A DNA stretch of 64,000 bases. Origin: Ignavibacteria bacterium. Its GTDB lineage: Bacteria; Bacteroidota; Ignavibacteria; Kapaibacteriales; UBA961. Positions 10,673 through 19,616 of the stretch are shown in pieces; within the stretch, counting starts at the first letter, position 1, and each line of letters begins with the position of its first letter. Location of the stretch: the NCBI GenBank assembly GCA_016720145.1, contig JADJXV010000016.1:1-64000 (forward strand), in the 5' to 3' direction. The translations under genes were made by a program, and so were the position numbers. A model generated the notes under the pieces. That model saw only the letters and a program-made list of their open reading frames with translations, did not search any database and had not been told where the DNA came from.

Positions 10673-11182
10673 TTACGGTGTAATTGTCAGGATTTTTGTT
10701 GTAGGATCATAACTGCTTTTGAATTTGAGTAATCCTGCCGTTGCCGGACCCTCTTTCAACGAACCGTCGGTAGGTGAGAAAACTGAACTGTGGAACGGGC
10801 AGATAATGTCTTCACCAGGATTTTCTGGAGGAAATACAACGCGTCCCTCATGATTGCATATTGCAGAAAGTACTAAAAACGAATCTATCACATCTTCGGG
10901 TTTGAGCCGGATTATTACGAGTTCTTTGCCCCCGTTAAATTTACCACCGTTGATATCGAGCTGCCCTTCCCTCAGATAACCTATGCCGACAGTTTCGAGA
11001 GCAGTTATTCCGGTGATATTGAAATTTGCCGGATCGCCGGTGACGACTACTTTAGTCGTTTGAATTTCACAGCTTGCCATCACTCCGGCAAGTGCCGAGC
11101 CACAGACGACAATTCCCAACCCCTTGAGGGATTGGGAAATAAATTCACGTCTATCTAGATCTAATACTGGTAATTGAGTCAT
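10673..11182 (-). CDS. Rieske [2Fe-2S] protein, Tat-exported
   Basis: A 169-aa protein with both Rieske ligand boxes, C109-N-H111-E-G and C128-P-F-H131-S-S. The N-terminus carries a twin-arginine motif (DRREFISQS) and a hydrophobic stretch ending in VMASC38, which could be a lipobox, so it is likely folded in the cytoplasm and anchored in the periplasm. It is not part of an evident cytochrome bc operon: no cytochrome b gene is nearby. Neighbours are yceI (upstream, 12 bp away) and the choice-of-anchor V genes. An electron-transfer role outside the cytoplasmic membrane is well supported; its partner is unknown. Confidence 0.9.
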   Translation of the reverse strand: MTQLPVLDLDRREFISQSLKGLGIVVCGSALAGVMASCEIQTTKVVVTGDPANFNITGITALETVGIGYLREGQLDINGGKFNGGKELVIIRLKPEDVIDSFLVLSAICNHEGRVVFPPENPGEDIICPFHSSVFSPTDGSLKEGPATAGLLKFKSSYDPTTKILTITP

Positions 11183-11194
11183 AGTCTTTGGTAA

Positions 11195-11863
11195 TTATTG
11201 TCCGGCGGTTGAGCCGTAAAAATTTGCATCAATATCGATGGATTCGCCTACTTTGCTGCCGACGATCCCTGCGGTACCTTTGACGTTAAAGTCTTTTAGT
11301 GCTACTTTGAAAGATGTTTGGACGAGGGCGAAGTCGCCTGCTGCACGCTTTTTGGTAGCATCTGATTCTCTCACAAATTTTAGAGTAATTGGAGCTTTGA
11401 TTTGCTTTGTCACCCCGTGCATGATAAAGTTACCTGTCGCCATAGCTTTGATTTCACCGCCATTATTATCAGCTCTGATGATTTGAATATCTGAAAGTCC
11501 TTCAATTTCATACACAATTTCAGGGAATTTTTTTACGTCCAACCATTCTTTCCCTTTCATGTGAGAGTCACGTTTGTTGAGCCCGGTGTTCATGGACTCG
11601 ACATCAATGCTGATTTTGCCATTGGTTGCTTCTAAATTATCTAAGTCTAATACAAATGAACCTGATATCCCCGAAGTAGTGCCCTTGATTTCTTCAAGAG
11701 GAGCAGCACTTAAGAATTTAATGAGGTTTTCTCCAACTTTATTGGTCAAAGTAATATTTTTTTTACCTTGAGCGCCGACTTTGAATTGTGTACCACTATA
11801 GACTAGTGGACTCGATAGTGTGACCGAAAGCGCGGTAAGCCACGCAATATGAGATAGTTTCAT
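11195..11863 (-). CDS. YceI family periplasmic protein
   Basis: A 222-aa protein with an N-terminal signal peptide and the YceI lipocalin-like fold pattern (ISGSFVLDLDNLEATNGKISIDVESMNTG, written in parts as SGSFVLDLDNL and SIDVESMNTG; later NKRDSHMKGKEWLDVKKFPE; GNFIMHGVTK). YceI proteins bind polyisoprenoids or quinone-like lipids in the periplasm. The gene ends 12 bp before the Rieske gene and is probably co-transcribed with it, which suggests a redox or quinone-related task (inference). Confidence 0.88.
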   Translation of the reverse strand: MKLSHIAWLTALSVTLSSPLVYSGTQFKVGAQGKKNITLTNKVGENLIKFLSAAPLEEIKGTTSGISGSFVLDLDNLEATNGKISIDVESMNTGLNKRDSHMKGKEWLDVKKFPEIVYEIEGLSDIQIIRADNNGGEIKAMATGNFIMHGVTKQIKAPITLKFVRESDATKKRAAGDFALVQTSFKVALKDFNVKGTAGIVGSKVGESIDIDANFYGSTAGQ

Positions 11864-12009
11864 GATGTACTTTCAATGAATATGATAAAAATTAAGGTGT
11901 AAACTCGGGTAAGAAACTGCTCAGGAGGCATATTTGTTCCGGTTACTTTGATAAAATTTTAGAACGTATTTGAGGATGGAATTGTTGTGTACCGAGAGAA
12001 TTCGAAGGA

Positions 12010-12312
12010 TTATAGTTTTGATCTTTTATCTTTCCACAACCCAAATATCGCTATCGCGACCAATATTCCACTTGGAACAGATACCGACAGTAATACTTTA
12101 GGAGATGGTTCATCGACGCCGGGCAAGAGTCCTAGTTGAAATTTTTCGACCCATTCTATTTTCTCGGACTCACCACCGAATATTTCATCTTTGACTTTTG
12201 TCGATACTTGCACTTTGTCTTTGGTATAAATGTTTCTACCCTGCACAAGCCACATAACGACTAATGGTATTATGAGTACCAGACTTAGAATACTGACAGC
12301 TTTCCACTTCAT
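12010..12312 (-). CDS. small two-TM protein of unknown function
   Basis: A 100-aa protein with one transmembrane helix at each end (about residues 5-24 and 74-92) and a charged extracytoplasmic segment between them. It lies 35 bp downstream of the cytochrome-porin gene and upstream of yceI in the same direction, so it may be a membrane component of the same system. No motif is recognised. An AGGAG-like ribosome site precedes the ATG. Confidence 0.6.
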   Translation of the reverse strand: MKWKAVSILSLVLIIPLVVMWLVQGRNIYTKDKVQVSTKVKDEIFGGESEKIEWVEKFQLGLLPGVDEPSPKVLLSVSVPSGILVAIAIFGLWKDKRSKL

Positions 12313-12347
12313 ACGTTCTCCTGAAATTATGTAAATATTTGTTTTAA

Positions 12348-13555
12348 TTAATAGAATAGGTGTAATTGAATTGCATACCGAGAAGATCTGAAATCATCAG
12401 TATCCATAATGCGATATTCAGGTCTTAGCTCTACATAGGGGAGTACAAAAACATGCGCGCCGAGTACAATTGCCTGTGTATATGCGGTCGAGGCATTGAC
12501 TGTCGTCGTTGAACCTGTCTCGATTCTTGCTGTTAGTAAAAGTGCTTCGAGTAATTGATACATCGCTTCGATCGAACCTACACTCGTCGTTCGGATGCCT
12601 TTTTGTCCGATGTGGCAAAATCAAACATCAGCGATGCTTTGTCGGTAAGTCCGATACCTGCAAAACCGTTAATTAAGGTGAAGTCGTCATTGGTGAACAC
12701 TGACCCACCAATATAGGTGTTGAGTTCTTCATCAAAAAAACGTGGCCATGCTACAGCTCGGACGACAACACTTGGAGAATTAGAAGAGGAAAGGAGAGAA
12801 ACTTGCGAACTGGAATTGGGCGATTCATATTCAGTAACTGTCATTTCTGAAAGAGAGTTGGAGCCAAACACACCGGCAGATACTGTGAGCCACTTTGTAG
12901 CATCGTATGTTAATTCAGTCCCGAATTCCGCAAAAAGAGGCGGGATAATTGATGTCTGTGTCGAGGTACCGTCCTTGCTCGGTACATGCCAGATAAGCTT
13001 CGTATGGTCATCATTACGCATGCCAATCGTCGGCATGAAAAATCCTGCCCGAAGCTGCGGCATTGTGACCGACGGCTGTAAAATGACCGAAGCCGTCCAT
13101 GGCTGTTGACCGGGATAATTAGCTGTCTGAGTATTACCAAAACGCTTATGACCTACGTTTACCGAACCTTCAAACTGCATCCATTTTGTAGCACGAATTG
13201 CTGCATACACCGAAGACTGCATTGGAAATAACTTCCGTTGTGCATTTTCCGACGCATGACCACGGGCAAATTGCAATCGTAAATCAGTACCTACTGTCAA
13301 AATATTATCATCCAAAAAAGTATTACACGTATTATTCTCGCCATATAACCAACCTAAGCCAACACTTGCCGGATCGATAAGGGACTGTTCGTTCCAAGAG
13401 TACCAACCCAGGTCATTACGAAGACCACCACCCTGTGAGTTAATATGACAGCTTTGGCATTTATTACCGGTAATGAGAGAAAACTGTGGTAATGATAAAG
13501 CCCGTTCTACACTTAGAGTGCAAAGAAGAAGAGCCGAAAGTAGTATGAATTTCAT
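12348..13555 (-). CDS. Cyc2-like fused cytochrome c-porin of the outer membrane
   Basis: About 402 aa once one T is restored in the TTTTT run at 12600-12604. It has a signal peptide (about 1-21), then LPQFSLITGNKC33QSC36H37, a single CXXCH heme c site right after the mature N-terminus, followed by about 350 residues of alternating beta-strand sequence ending in QLHLFY, typical of outer-membrane barrels. Signal + P-x-F-x4-G-x2-CXXCH + barrel is the layout of Cyc2, the Fe(II)-oxidising outer-membrane cytochrome. Family membership is inferred from layout, not alignment. It heads a gene run with a two-TM protein, YceI and Rieske, consistent with electron transfer across the outer membrane. Confidence 0.65.
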
Positions 13556-14499
13556 GATGTTAGAGAAATAAATAGAATCGAAAAGTTTAAAAAGATAATC
13601 ATCACGTCGTTTAATCCGAGGGGAGTAGTGTAAATTTCAAAAGAATGTTACAACACACAATTGTACAGAATACCGGTTAAATTCAAAGATGAACTGCATA
13701 AAACTTATGTGATTTATAAATTTAAGTGATTCAAATATTCCTGAACGAATTACCCGGTTCAGATAAATAATTCTCGAATTATAACTTAATTTGGTTGTAA
13801 TTCATCAACGCATCCACCAACGCATCGACTCATAGTATATACTCATAAGCCCAAATCTAACACATTGAAAATGTAAAATCTATGACATTGGTCATACTGC
13901 TTGAAATATCCTCGTTCTCGAAAACTAATAAAGGTTTCTATCTCTCAGTGTGTTGGGGAGTATAATCCTCTTGCTATGCGATAGTAACAGTTCAAAATTA
14001 ACAGTAAATGAGTTCACTCTAAATTTAAAGACAGGATAAATACGCCATTATGATTGCAAAATTTTAAATTTCAAACTCTTAAGTAGTAGCTGTGGCAATT
14101 AATTATACATCTCACCCTGTATGAACTGTATCACGTGATATTTGATAGCAGTTAGGTTGTATTCAGTATAAGTACTACGTAGAACATTTCAAAGATCACC
14201 CAAAATTACCTCGCAAGGTGCAGTAGCATGCATTTCATCATATTTTATGATTTATCGCAATTGTTATCTCTTTCCACGATACATAGTACTCAAATGAATA
14301 TGCAAAAAATTGCTCTCCTTCACTCTGAATTATGATTGTCACTGAAGTGCATGAAGTATGGTATAGAAGTGCTGTATCGAAGTCACTTTTTTATTTAAAA
14401 TACCGTTTGGTATGGTGCGGAGATAAGCGTAGTTTTGTGGGGTAAATAGTACTCTTCGAGCGCACTCTCCTAGCATAGTCCATTTAGAAAACGAGGTAT
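13556..14499. other. gene-free stretch of about 940 bp, nothing recognised
   Basis: No credible frame on either strand, no tRNA-like sequence and no array. It should contain the promoter of the cytochrome-porin gene (leftward) and of umuD (rightward). A short palindrome ATCACGTGAT occurs near 14131-14140. A small RNA or degraded gene cannot be excluded. Confidence 0.4.
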
Positions 14500-14949
14500 A
14501 TGAAATTGTCCATACTCCATTCGGCGTCATCGATTGATTTTTATTCAGCTCTTACCGATACTGAGCTTTCATTACCGTATGTCAAAAATGGGATCTCCGC
14601 CGGATTCCCGTCGCCTGCCGATGACTTTTTAGACGCAAGTATTGATTTAAATAAAGAGCTTATCAAGAATCCTAATTCTACCTTCTATGGCAAGGTCCGC
14701 GGCGATTCTATGAAAGACCTCGGGATCCATGATGGCGATTTGCTCGTCATTGACAAGAGTTTAGAACCTCAAAACGGGAAAATTGCCGTCTGCTTCATCG
14801 ACGGCGAATTCATGGTCAAGACCATTAAAAAAGAAAAAGACTGCTACTGGCTCATTCCTGCCAATAAAGACTACAAGCCGCTGAAAGTAACGTCCGATAA
14901 TGAACTCATCATCTGGGGTATCGTGACGAATGTGATTAAATACTTCTAA
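14500..14949 (+). CDS. UmuD-like translesion polymerase accessory protein
   Basis: A 149-aa S24/LexA-fold protein. The self-cleavage pair Ser70 (GDSM) and Lys107 (MVKTI) is present, with an Ala34-Gly35 site in the N-terminal arm (ISAGFPSP). The length matches UmuD (about 140 aa). In the known system RecA-stimulated cleavage gives UmuD', which binds UmuC to form Pol V. The gene is 16 bp upstream of umuC in the same direction, so they form an operon. SOS control is expected, but I could not identify a LexA box for this lineage. Confidence 0.92.
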   Translation: MKLSILHSASSIDFYSALTDTELSLPYVKNGISAGFPSPADDFLDASIDLNKELIKNPNSTFYGKVRGDSMKDLGIHDGDLLVIDKSLEPQNGKIAVCFIDGEFMVKTIKKEKDCYWLIPANKDYKPLKVTSDNELIIWGIVTNVIKYF

Positions 14950-14965
14950 ATGAACAAGTAATATA

Positions 14966-16225
14966 ATGTTCGCCCTCGTCGATTGTAATAACTTCTATGC
15001 CTCCTGTGAACGCGTCTTCCGTCCTGACCTCAACGGAAAGCCCGTCGTCGTCCTCTCGAATAACGACGGCTGCGTCATTGCCCGCAGCAACGAAGCAAAA
15101 GCAATTGGCATTCCGATGGGCGCGCCTGCATTTAAGTTTCAAGATCTCTTTACCGAACATAATGTGCGCGTTTTTTCGGCAAATTTTGCTCTCTACGGCG
15201 ATATGAGCATGCGCGTGATGAACTTGCTCGCGGGGTATTGTCCGGACATGGAAATCTACAGCATCGACGAGGCATTTCTTGACTTTACGGGCATGGAACA
15301 TCTTCATTATAAAGAGTATAGCGAAGCAATCGTGAAGACGGTCGTGAAATCGACCGGTATTCCCATCAGCATCGGTATTGCACATACCAAAGCGCTCTCG
15401 AAAGTTGCTAATCGGGTCGCCAAGAAATTCCCGAAAGAAACACTTGGAGTCCATATCATCGACACGGAGGAAAAACGCCTCAAAGCGCTAAAATGGCTCA
15501 AAGTAGAAGATATATGGGGAATAGGACGCCAGCATGCAAAACGTCTGCAAGCCCTCAATATCAAGACCGCCTACGACTTTACGAATCTCGAAGATGAGTT
15601 TATCCAAAGTAAGATGAGTATTGTCGAGGTGCGTCTCAAGCATGAGCTCTGCGGTGAATCGATGATAGAATTAGAAGGCAGAAAACCTAAAAAGACAATC
15701 GCCACTACGCGGACATTTGAGTCGAACTACACAAGCTACGATCAGGTCAAAGAGCGTGTCGTGACCTTCTCCGTTTCCTGCGCAGAAAAGCTCCGACGAC
15801 AGAAATCCGCCTGCCGAGCGCTCATAGTCTTCGTCCGCACTAACGGCTTTCGCGATGATCTCGCGCAGTACAGTAGAAGTATAGTAGTGAAATTACCTTT
15901 TGCCACGAATTCCACGATTGAGCTCGCGAAATTCGCCGAGGAAGGTCTCCGTAAAATCTTCAAAGAGGGCTATGCGTACAAGAAGGCAGGCGTCGTGCTC
16001 ATGGATTTTTGTTCGGAAGATGAAATCCAGCAAAACCTCTTCATCAGCGAGCACCCAAAACACAAAATCCTCATGAAAGCCATCGACAATATCAACCACA
16101 CCAACGGTCGCCAAATCGTGAAGCTCGCCTCCCAAGACAAAGACAGAATCTGGAAAATGAAGCAGGAAAAGCTCTCGCAACGCTATACGACCAAGCTTGG
16201 GGAGATTATTACTGTCAAGAGTTGA
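14966..16225 (+). CDS. UmuC, catalytic subunit of Y-family polymerase V
   Basis: A 419-aa Y-family DNA polymerase. Metal-binding residues are seen at Asp6 (ALVDCNNFYASCERVF) and Asp101-Glu102 (YSIDEAFLDF). The helix-hairpin-helix region (VEDIWGIGRQHAKRL), little-finger domain and a C-terminal extension are all present, as is usual for UmuC (about 420 aa). It acts with UmuD' in error-prone bypass of DNA lesions. The frame is intact. Confidence 0.95.
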   Translation: MFALVDCNNFYASCERVFRPDLNGKPVVVLSNNDGCVIARSNEAKAIGIPMGAPAFKFQDLFTEHNVRVFSANFALYGDMSMRVMNLLAGYCPDMEIYSIDEAFLDFTGMEHLHYKEYSEAIVKTVVKSTGIPISIGIAHTKALSKVANRVAKKFPKETLGVHIIDTEEKRLKALKWLKVEDIWGIGRQHAKRLQALNIKTAYDFTNLEDEFIQSKMSIVEVRLKHELCGESMIELEGRKPKKTIATTRTFESNYTSYDQVKERVVTFSVSCAEKLRRQKSACRALIVFVRTNGFRDDLAQYSRSIVVKLPFATNSTIELAKFAEEGLRKIFKEGYAYKKAGVVLMDFCSEDEIQQNLFISEHPKHKILMKAIDNINHTNGRQIVKLASQDKDRIWKMKQEKLSQRYTTKLGEIITVKS

Positions 16226-16432
16226 GATGTGGGGAAGACTGGCTTGTATGGTTGACACAACAGTTGCGGAGAAAATACAAATTATGAGATTTGAAAAGCG
16301 AAATACAATGAAATTTGAATAGGCTTCTGTCGATCTGTTGAACTTCCAACGATGTAGTTGATGAGGGGATGGGAACATTTTCATATGTGTAATACTAACT
16401 TATTCACTTCTATTAAACTTCACAGATACAAG

Positions 16433-16963
16433 ATGACACATCAAAGCAACCGAAGAAAAAATAGTATAATTGTAGCATTGGTACTGATAATAGTAGGATT
16501 GGTACTCGCTATTGTCTTATATCTACCACAATATAGATCCGGAAATGAAATACCTTTGGCAAAAGATGTGAACGTTGAAGTGGGTATTATCAGGTTTGGC
16601 TATATTACAAAATCAGTCGAGAAGAATTTTAATGATAGTATTACTATGGCATTAGGAAATGCTCTCAAAGAAGATACTCTCGATGTTAAATTTATTAGTT
16701 ACGATTCAAGCTATTTGGCCTCAAACTTTTCGGCCTATCGCACATTAAATATTAGGCCGTTAACCGATACAACAATAAGAATAAAACCTCAGAATTTGGT
16801 ATATATAGAGTACTATCTCAATAGTAGAAAAATATTCGTCTTTGACTGGTATTTGCAATTCGAATTCAATTACCTGGAAGCTACATTGGGTCAAGATACT
16901 TCATTATCACAAAAATTGAAAATCATATTGTCCAATCAAGACTTAAGTAAGATGCATGATTGA
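16433..16963 (+). CDS. membrane-anchored protein of unknown function
   Basis: The start at 16433 gives MTHQSNRRKNSIIVALVL, a positively charged tail followed by a single transmembrane helix (about residues 11-30), then about 145 soluble residues with mixed alpha/beta pattern and no motif I recognise. Total about 176 aa. An in-frame upstream ATG at 16358 would add 25 residues without hydrophobic character and is less likely. It stands alone between umuC and a repeat-rich spacer. Confidence 0.6.
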   Translation: MTHQSNRRKNSIIVALVLIIVGLVLAIVLYLPQYRSGNEIPLAKDVNVEVGIIRFGYITKSVEKNFNDSITMALGNALKEDTLDVKFISYDSSYLASNFSAYRTLNIRPLTDTTIRIKPQNLVYIEYYLNSRKIFVFDWYLQFEFNYLEATLGQDTSLSQKLKIILSNQDLSKMHD

Positions 16964-16982
16964 ACGATGACTTCCTCCCGTG

Positions 16983-17019
16983 TCGGTCGGTTGTTTTCCT
17001 TGTCTTACTAACCGACCGA
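16983..17019. terminator. hairpin downstream of the membrane-protein gene
   Basis: TCGGTCGGTT and AACCGACCGA form a 10-bp perfect stem around a 17-nt loop, about 20 bp beyond the stop at 16963. There is no T-run, so termination is uncertain. Confidence 0.35.
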
Positions 17020-17036
17020 AAGGGGAATACAACAAC

Positions 17037-17104
17037 CGACCCCATCTGGGTCGAATGTTAATAGCAAGACGCACACTAAATCAGCCCCGACCCCATCGGG
17101 GTCG
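17037..17104. repeat. two 17-bp hairpin repeats, 51 bp apart
   Basis: CGACCCCATCTGGGTCG (17037) and CGACCCCATCGGGGTCG (17088) belong to the hairpin family of 477-625 and 63853-63971 but carry C-G where others have T-A at stem position 6. The 51-bp period is the same; the linker (AATGTTAATAGCAAG...) differs from the other arrays. Confidence 0.8.
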
Positions 17105-17127
17105 AATGTTAATAGCAAGTCGTAATA

Positions 17128-17165
17128 GGGACAGTAAGGACACAAAGGACAGTAAGGACGCAAGG
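17128..17165. repeat. 9-bp minisatellite, four units
   Basis: Units GGACAGTAA, GGACACAAA, GGACAGTAA, GGACGCAAG in tandem. The related block at 17865-17945 uses GGACTAAAG-type units. The bases also spell short Gly/Lys-rich frames, but I see no gene. Confidence 0.65.
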
Positions 17166-17320
17166 TTCTCTGCATTCGGCTCAACAGATGCTATTTCTGA
17201 CGTCAACGACTTGCCTGATAAACACCCAACCGACCGAGAAAAATACACGGGAAGTTAAATAAAAAACGTCCGTCACCATCCTAAACTCCCATCCCTCTCA
17301 CATCTCAAGGACACTCCATC

Positions 17321-17821
17321 ATGAAGCCAAACAGTATCAGATTGCGCAGCAAAATCAAGGGCATGATTGTTTTCTTTATCATCTCCTTAGCTCTGAGCGG
17401 TATTACCGCTTTTCCGCTTGTGGAATTGGATATATTGGTGCGGAACTTCGGCGCAGGCACCACAACCTCTCACATCTTTCCCGCACTCTCCGAATGGCTC
17501 GAACTCGTCAACCGCGGGCTCGTCGAAACGTCTGTAAAATATCCTTTTCTTGCATACGGCACCGACTGGCTGGCGTTTGCGCATATCGTGCTCGCCATCT
17601 TATTTATCGGTCCCTTGCATGACCCCGTGAAGAACAAATGGGTCATAGAATTTGGGATGATTGCTTGTGTGCTCGTGATACCACTTGCGCTGATATGCGG
17701 TCCACTGCGAGGTATTCCTGTATTTTGGCAGATTATTGACACCTCCTTTGGAATCATTGGGATAGTTCCATTGCTGCTAGTGTGGAAGTGGATCGTGAGA
17801 ATAGAGAATGGGGAGGAATGA
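17321..17821 (+). CDS. four-TM membrane protein of unknown function
   Basis: A 166-aa protein with about four transmembrane helices (about residues 15-34, 83-101, 109-128 and 136-156) and a conserved-looking loop (HDPVKNKWVIEFG) between helices 2 and 3. I do not recognise an assigned family. It is a lone plus-strand gene flanked on both sides by minisatellite DNA. Confidence 0.65.
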   Translation: MKPNSIRLRSKIKGMIVFFIISLALSGITAFPLVELDILVRNFGAGTTTSHIFPALSEWLELVNRGLVETSVKYPFLAYGTDWLAFAHIVLAILFIGPLHDPVKNKWVIEFGMIACVLVIPLALICGPLRGIPVFWQIIDTSFGIIGIVPLLLVWKWIVRIENGEE

Positions 17822-17864
17822 TAGCGGCAGCGACCGTCGATGAATGGTGAACAAGGGGTGACGG

Positions 17865-17945
17865 GACTAGAGGGGCACAAAGGACTGAAGGGACACAAAG
17901 GACTAAGGGGACTAAGGGGACTAAAGGGACTGAAGGGACTAAAAA
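17865..17945. repeat. 9-bp minisatellite (GGGACTAAA-type)
   Basis: About nine imperfect 9-bp units (GGACTGAAG, GGACACAAA, GGACTAAGG and variants) in tandem, directly upstream of the 15-bp repeat block. Same family as 17128-17165. Confidence 0.7.
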
Positions 17946-17967
17946 GTCATAAATTACATAAGGGCAG

Positions 17968-18117
17968 ACTTATCGACATACGACTTATCGACATACGACT
18001 TATCGACATACGACTTATCGACTTACGACTTATCGACATACGACTTATCGACATACGACTTATCGACATACGACTTATCGACTTACGAGTTACCGACTTA
18101 CGAGTTATCGACTTCCC
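17968..18117. repeat. 15-bp tandem repeat, ten units
   Basis: The unit ACTTATCGACATACG (some with TTACG or GAGTT) is repeated ten times. Because 15 is a multiple of 3, open frames run through it on both strands. The stop codon of fmt (18098) lies inside the last units. A second block with a two-base variant unit lies at 23724-24021. Confidence 0.9.
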
Positions 18118-19033
18118 ACCCCATAAATTCCCCACCCATTTCACCACGATATCCTCTCAAAAAGTCAGCAACAGACATTCTCGGCTTACCTTCGGGCTGA
18201 ATTTCGGTCAATGAAAGCGCAGCATCGCCACATCCAACGAGGAATTGACCGCCTTTAATTGACCAAGAGCCTGTATTTATATGCGCATCTGAGTATGTAG
18301 CACGATATATTTTAATTCGCTTGCCAATCCACAAAGTCCATGCTATCGGAGCGGGATTGACGCCGAGAATAAAGTTCCTTACTTCCCCTGCCGGTTTCGT
18401 CCAGTCAATTACACAATTCTCTCTAATGAGCTTGGGAGCGGGTGTTGCAATTTCATCTTCTTGCGGAATTGGGTTGGCGGTGTGCTTTAGGAGTCGGTCG
18501 CATGTCTTCACGGCGAGTTCGGCGCCGAGCGGCATGAGCGTCTCGTAGAGTTCGCCGGCTGTCATCCCATCCGTAATCGGCGTGGATGCTTTGAGGAGAA
18601 TTTTGCCGGTATCGACTTTGTCATTGAGCAAAAAAGATGTGACGCCTGATTCACTCTCACCGTTGATAATTGCCCAATTAATCGGTGCCGCTCCACGATA
18701 CTTGGGTAATAAACTCCCGTGGATATTGAATGCTCCGAGACTCGCGAGGGAATAGATCGACTTAGGTAATATGCGAAAGGCAACCACAACAATAATATCC
18801 GGCTTGAGTGATTCTATTTCATGTCTAAATTCTTCGGATTTTAGCGATTCCGGCTGGAGCACCGGCAAGCCGAGCTCGAGTGCTGCAATTTTCATAGCAG
18901 ACGGCGTGAGCTTCATTCCGCGTCCTTGGGGTGTGTCCGGAACGGTGACCACAGCCTGTACGCCAAAGTGTTGGTGAATAGCTTGCAGTGAAGGAACGGC
19001 AAATTCGGGTGTACCCATAAAAATAATATTCAT
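18098..19033 (-). CDS. methionyl-tRNA formyltransferase
   Basis: A 311-aa enzyme that formylates Met-tRNAfMet with 10-formyl-THF for translation initiation. The family signatures FMGTPEFAV and NIHGSLLPKYRGAAPINWAI are present, and the C-terminal domain covers the rest. I chose the start at 19033 (MNIIFMGTPEFAV), which fits the family length; the in-frame ATG at 19045 would overlap the miaE stop. The gene follows miaE on the minus strand. Its last six codons (EVDNS-stop) come from the minisatellite, so the repeat has replaced or extended the natural 3' end. Confidence 0.95.
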   Translation of the reverse strand: MNIIFMGTPEFAVPSLQAIHQHFGVQAVVTVPDTPQGRGMKLTPSAMKIAALELGLPVLQPESLKSEEFRHEIESLKPDIIVVVAFRILPKSIYSLASLGAFNIHGSLLPKYRGAAPINWAIINGESESGVTSFLLNDKVDTGKILLKASTPITDGMTAGELYETLMPLGAELAVKTCDRLLKHTANPIPQEDEIATPAPKLIRENCVIDWTKPAGEVRNFILGVNPAPIAWTLWIGKRIKIYRATYSDAHINTGSWSIKGGQFLVGCGDAALSLTEIQPEGKPRMSVADFLRGYRGEMGGEFMGWEVDNS

Positions 19034-19037
19034 CGAT

Positions 19038-19616
19038 TTATCCATGGATAGTAGGAGAATTGGGGAGCGAGCGGATAATATCAGCTTCAGCTGCAGAGAG
19101 CTCATTCAGACGCGCTTTGACTTCGTCTGTCGGGTAATATTCGCGGGCGAGATCGGTAAACATACGGTAATGTCCTGCCTCCGAAGCAAGCAATGAATAA
19201 TAGAATTTCCGTAAATCTTCCGGGATATCCTCACATTTAGAGAGTATCGAAAACCGTTCACAAGACCGTGCCTCGATGAGTACGTCGATGAGTAATAAGT
19301 CGAGGCAACGTTCAGGTTCCTGTCGCCTGGCAAGCTTCGCTAACTCCTGCACATAAAAGTCACCTTTGTCACGAGTCATCGTCACGCCGCGTCGCTCTAA
19401 TTCATCAAAACACAACTCGAAATGTTCCCATTCTTCTTTGAGAATTGCAATCATCTCGCGGACAAGATGCGGCTTGTCGGGGTAGCGTTGTACCATACTC
19501 ATGGCATTGGCGGCTGCTTTCTTTTCACAATGTGCGTGGTCTATAAGAATATTGTCGAGATGTGCGCTTGCTACGGCGATCCATTCAGTGTTGGTTGTAT
19601 TTTGCAAACAAAGCAT
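19038..19616 (-). CDS. tRNA-(ms2io6A)-hydroxylase MiaE-like
   Basis: A 192-aa diiron ferritin-like protein. Likely metal ligands lie in the four-helix motifs EEWEHFELC, IEARSCERF and SEAGHYRMF. In the characterised enzyme it hydroxylates ms2i6A at position 37 of certain tRNAs. I chose the start at 19616 (MLCLQNTTNTEW); upstream in-frame sequence lacks conserved character. The stop is about 5 bp before the fmt start, suggesting an operon of two tRNA-related genes. The promoter region is shared with the divergent yceD. Confidence 0.9.
   Translation of the reverse strand: MLCLQNTTNTEWIAVASAHLDNILIDHAHCEKKAAANAMSMVQRYPDKPHLVREMIAILKEEWEHFELCFDELERRGVTMTRDKGDFYVQELAKLARRQEPERCLDLLLIDVLIEARSCERFSILSKCEDIPEDLRKFYYSLLASEAGHYRMFTDLAREYYPTDEVKARLNELSAAEADIIRSLPNSPTIHG

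Noticed and set aside
12418..12624. 68-aa frame inside the cytochrome-porin 3' end
   Set aside because: It is the third frame; the barrel continues with better sequence and a typical C-terminus in the frame ending at 12348.
16980..17258. 92-aa plus-strand frame
   Set aside because: Composed of hairpins and 9-bp repeats, with no conserved pattern.
17840..18214. Collagen-like Gly-x-Lys and LIDIR repeat protein
   Set aside because: The repeats are 9-bp and 15-bp DNA minisatellites; open frames occur on both strands because the units are multiples of three, and fmt runs through the end on the other strand.
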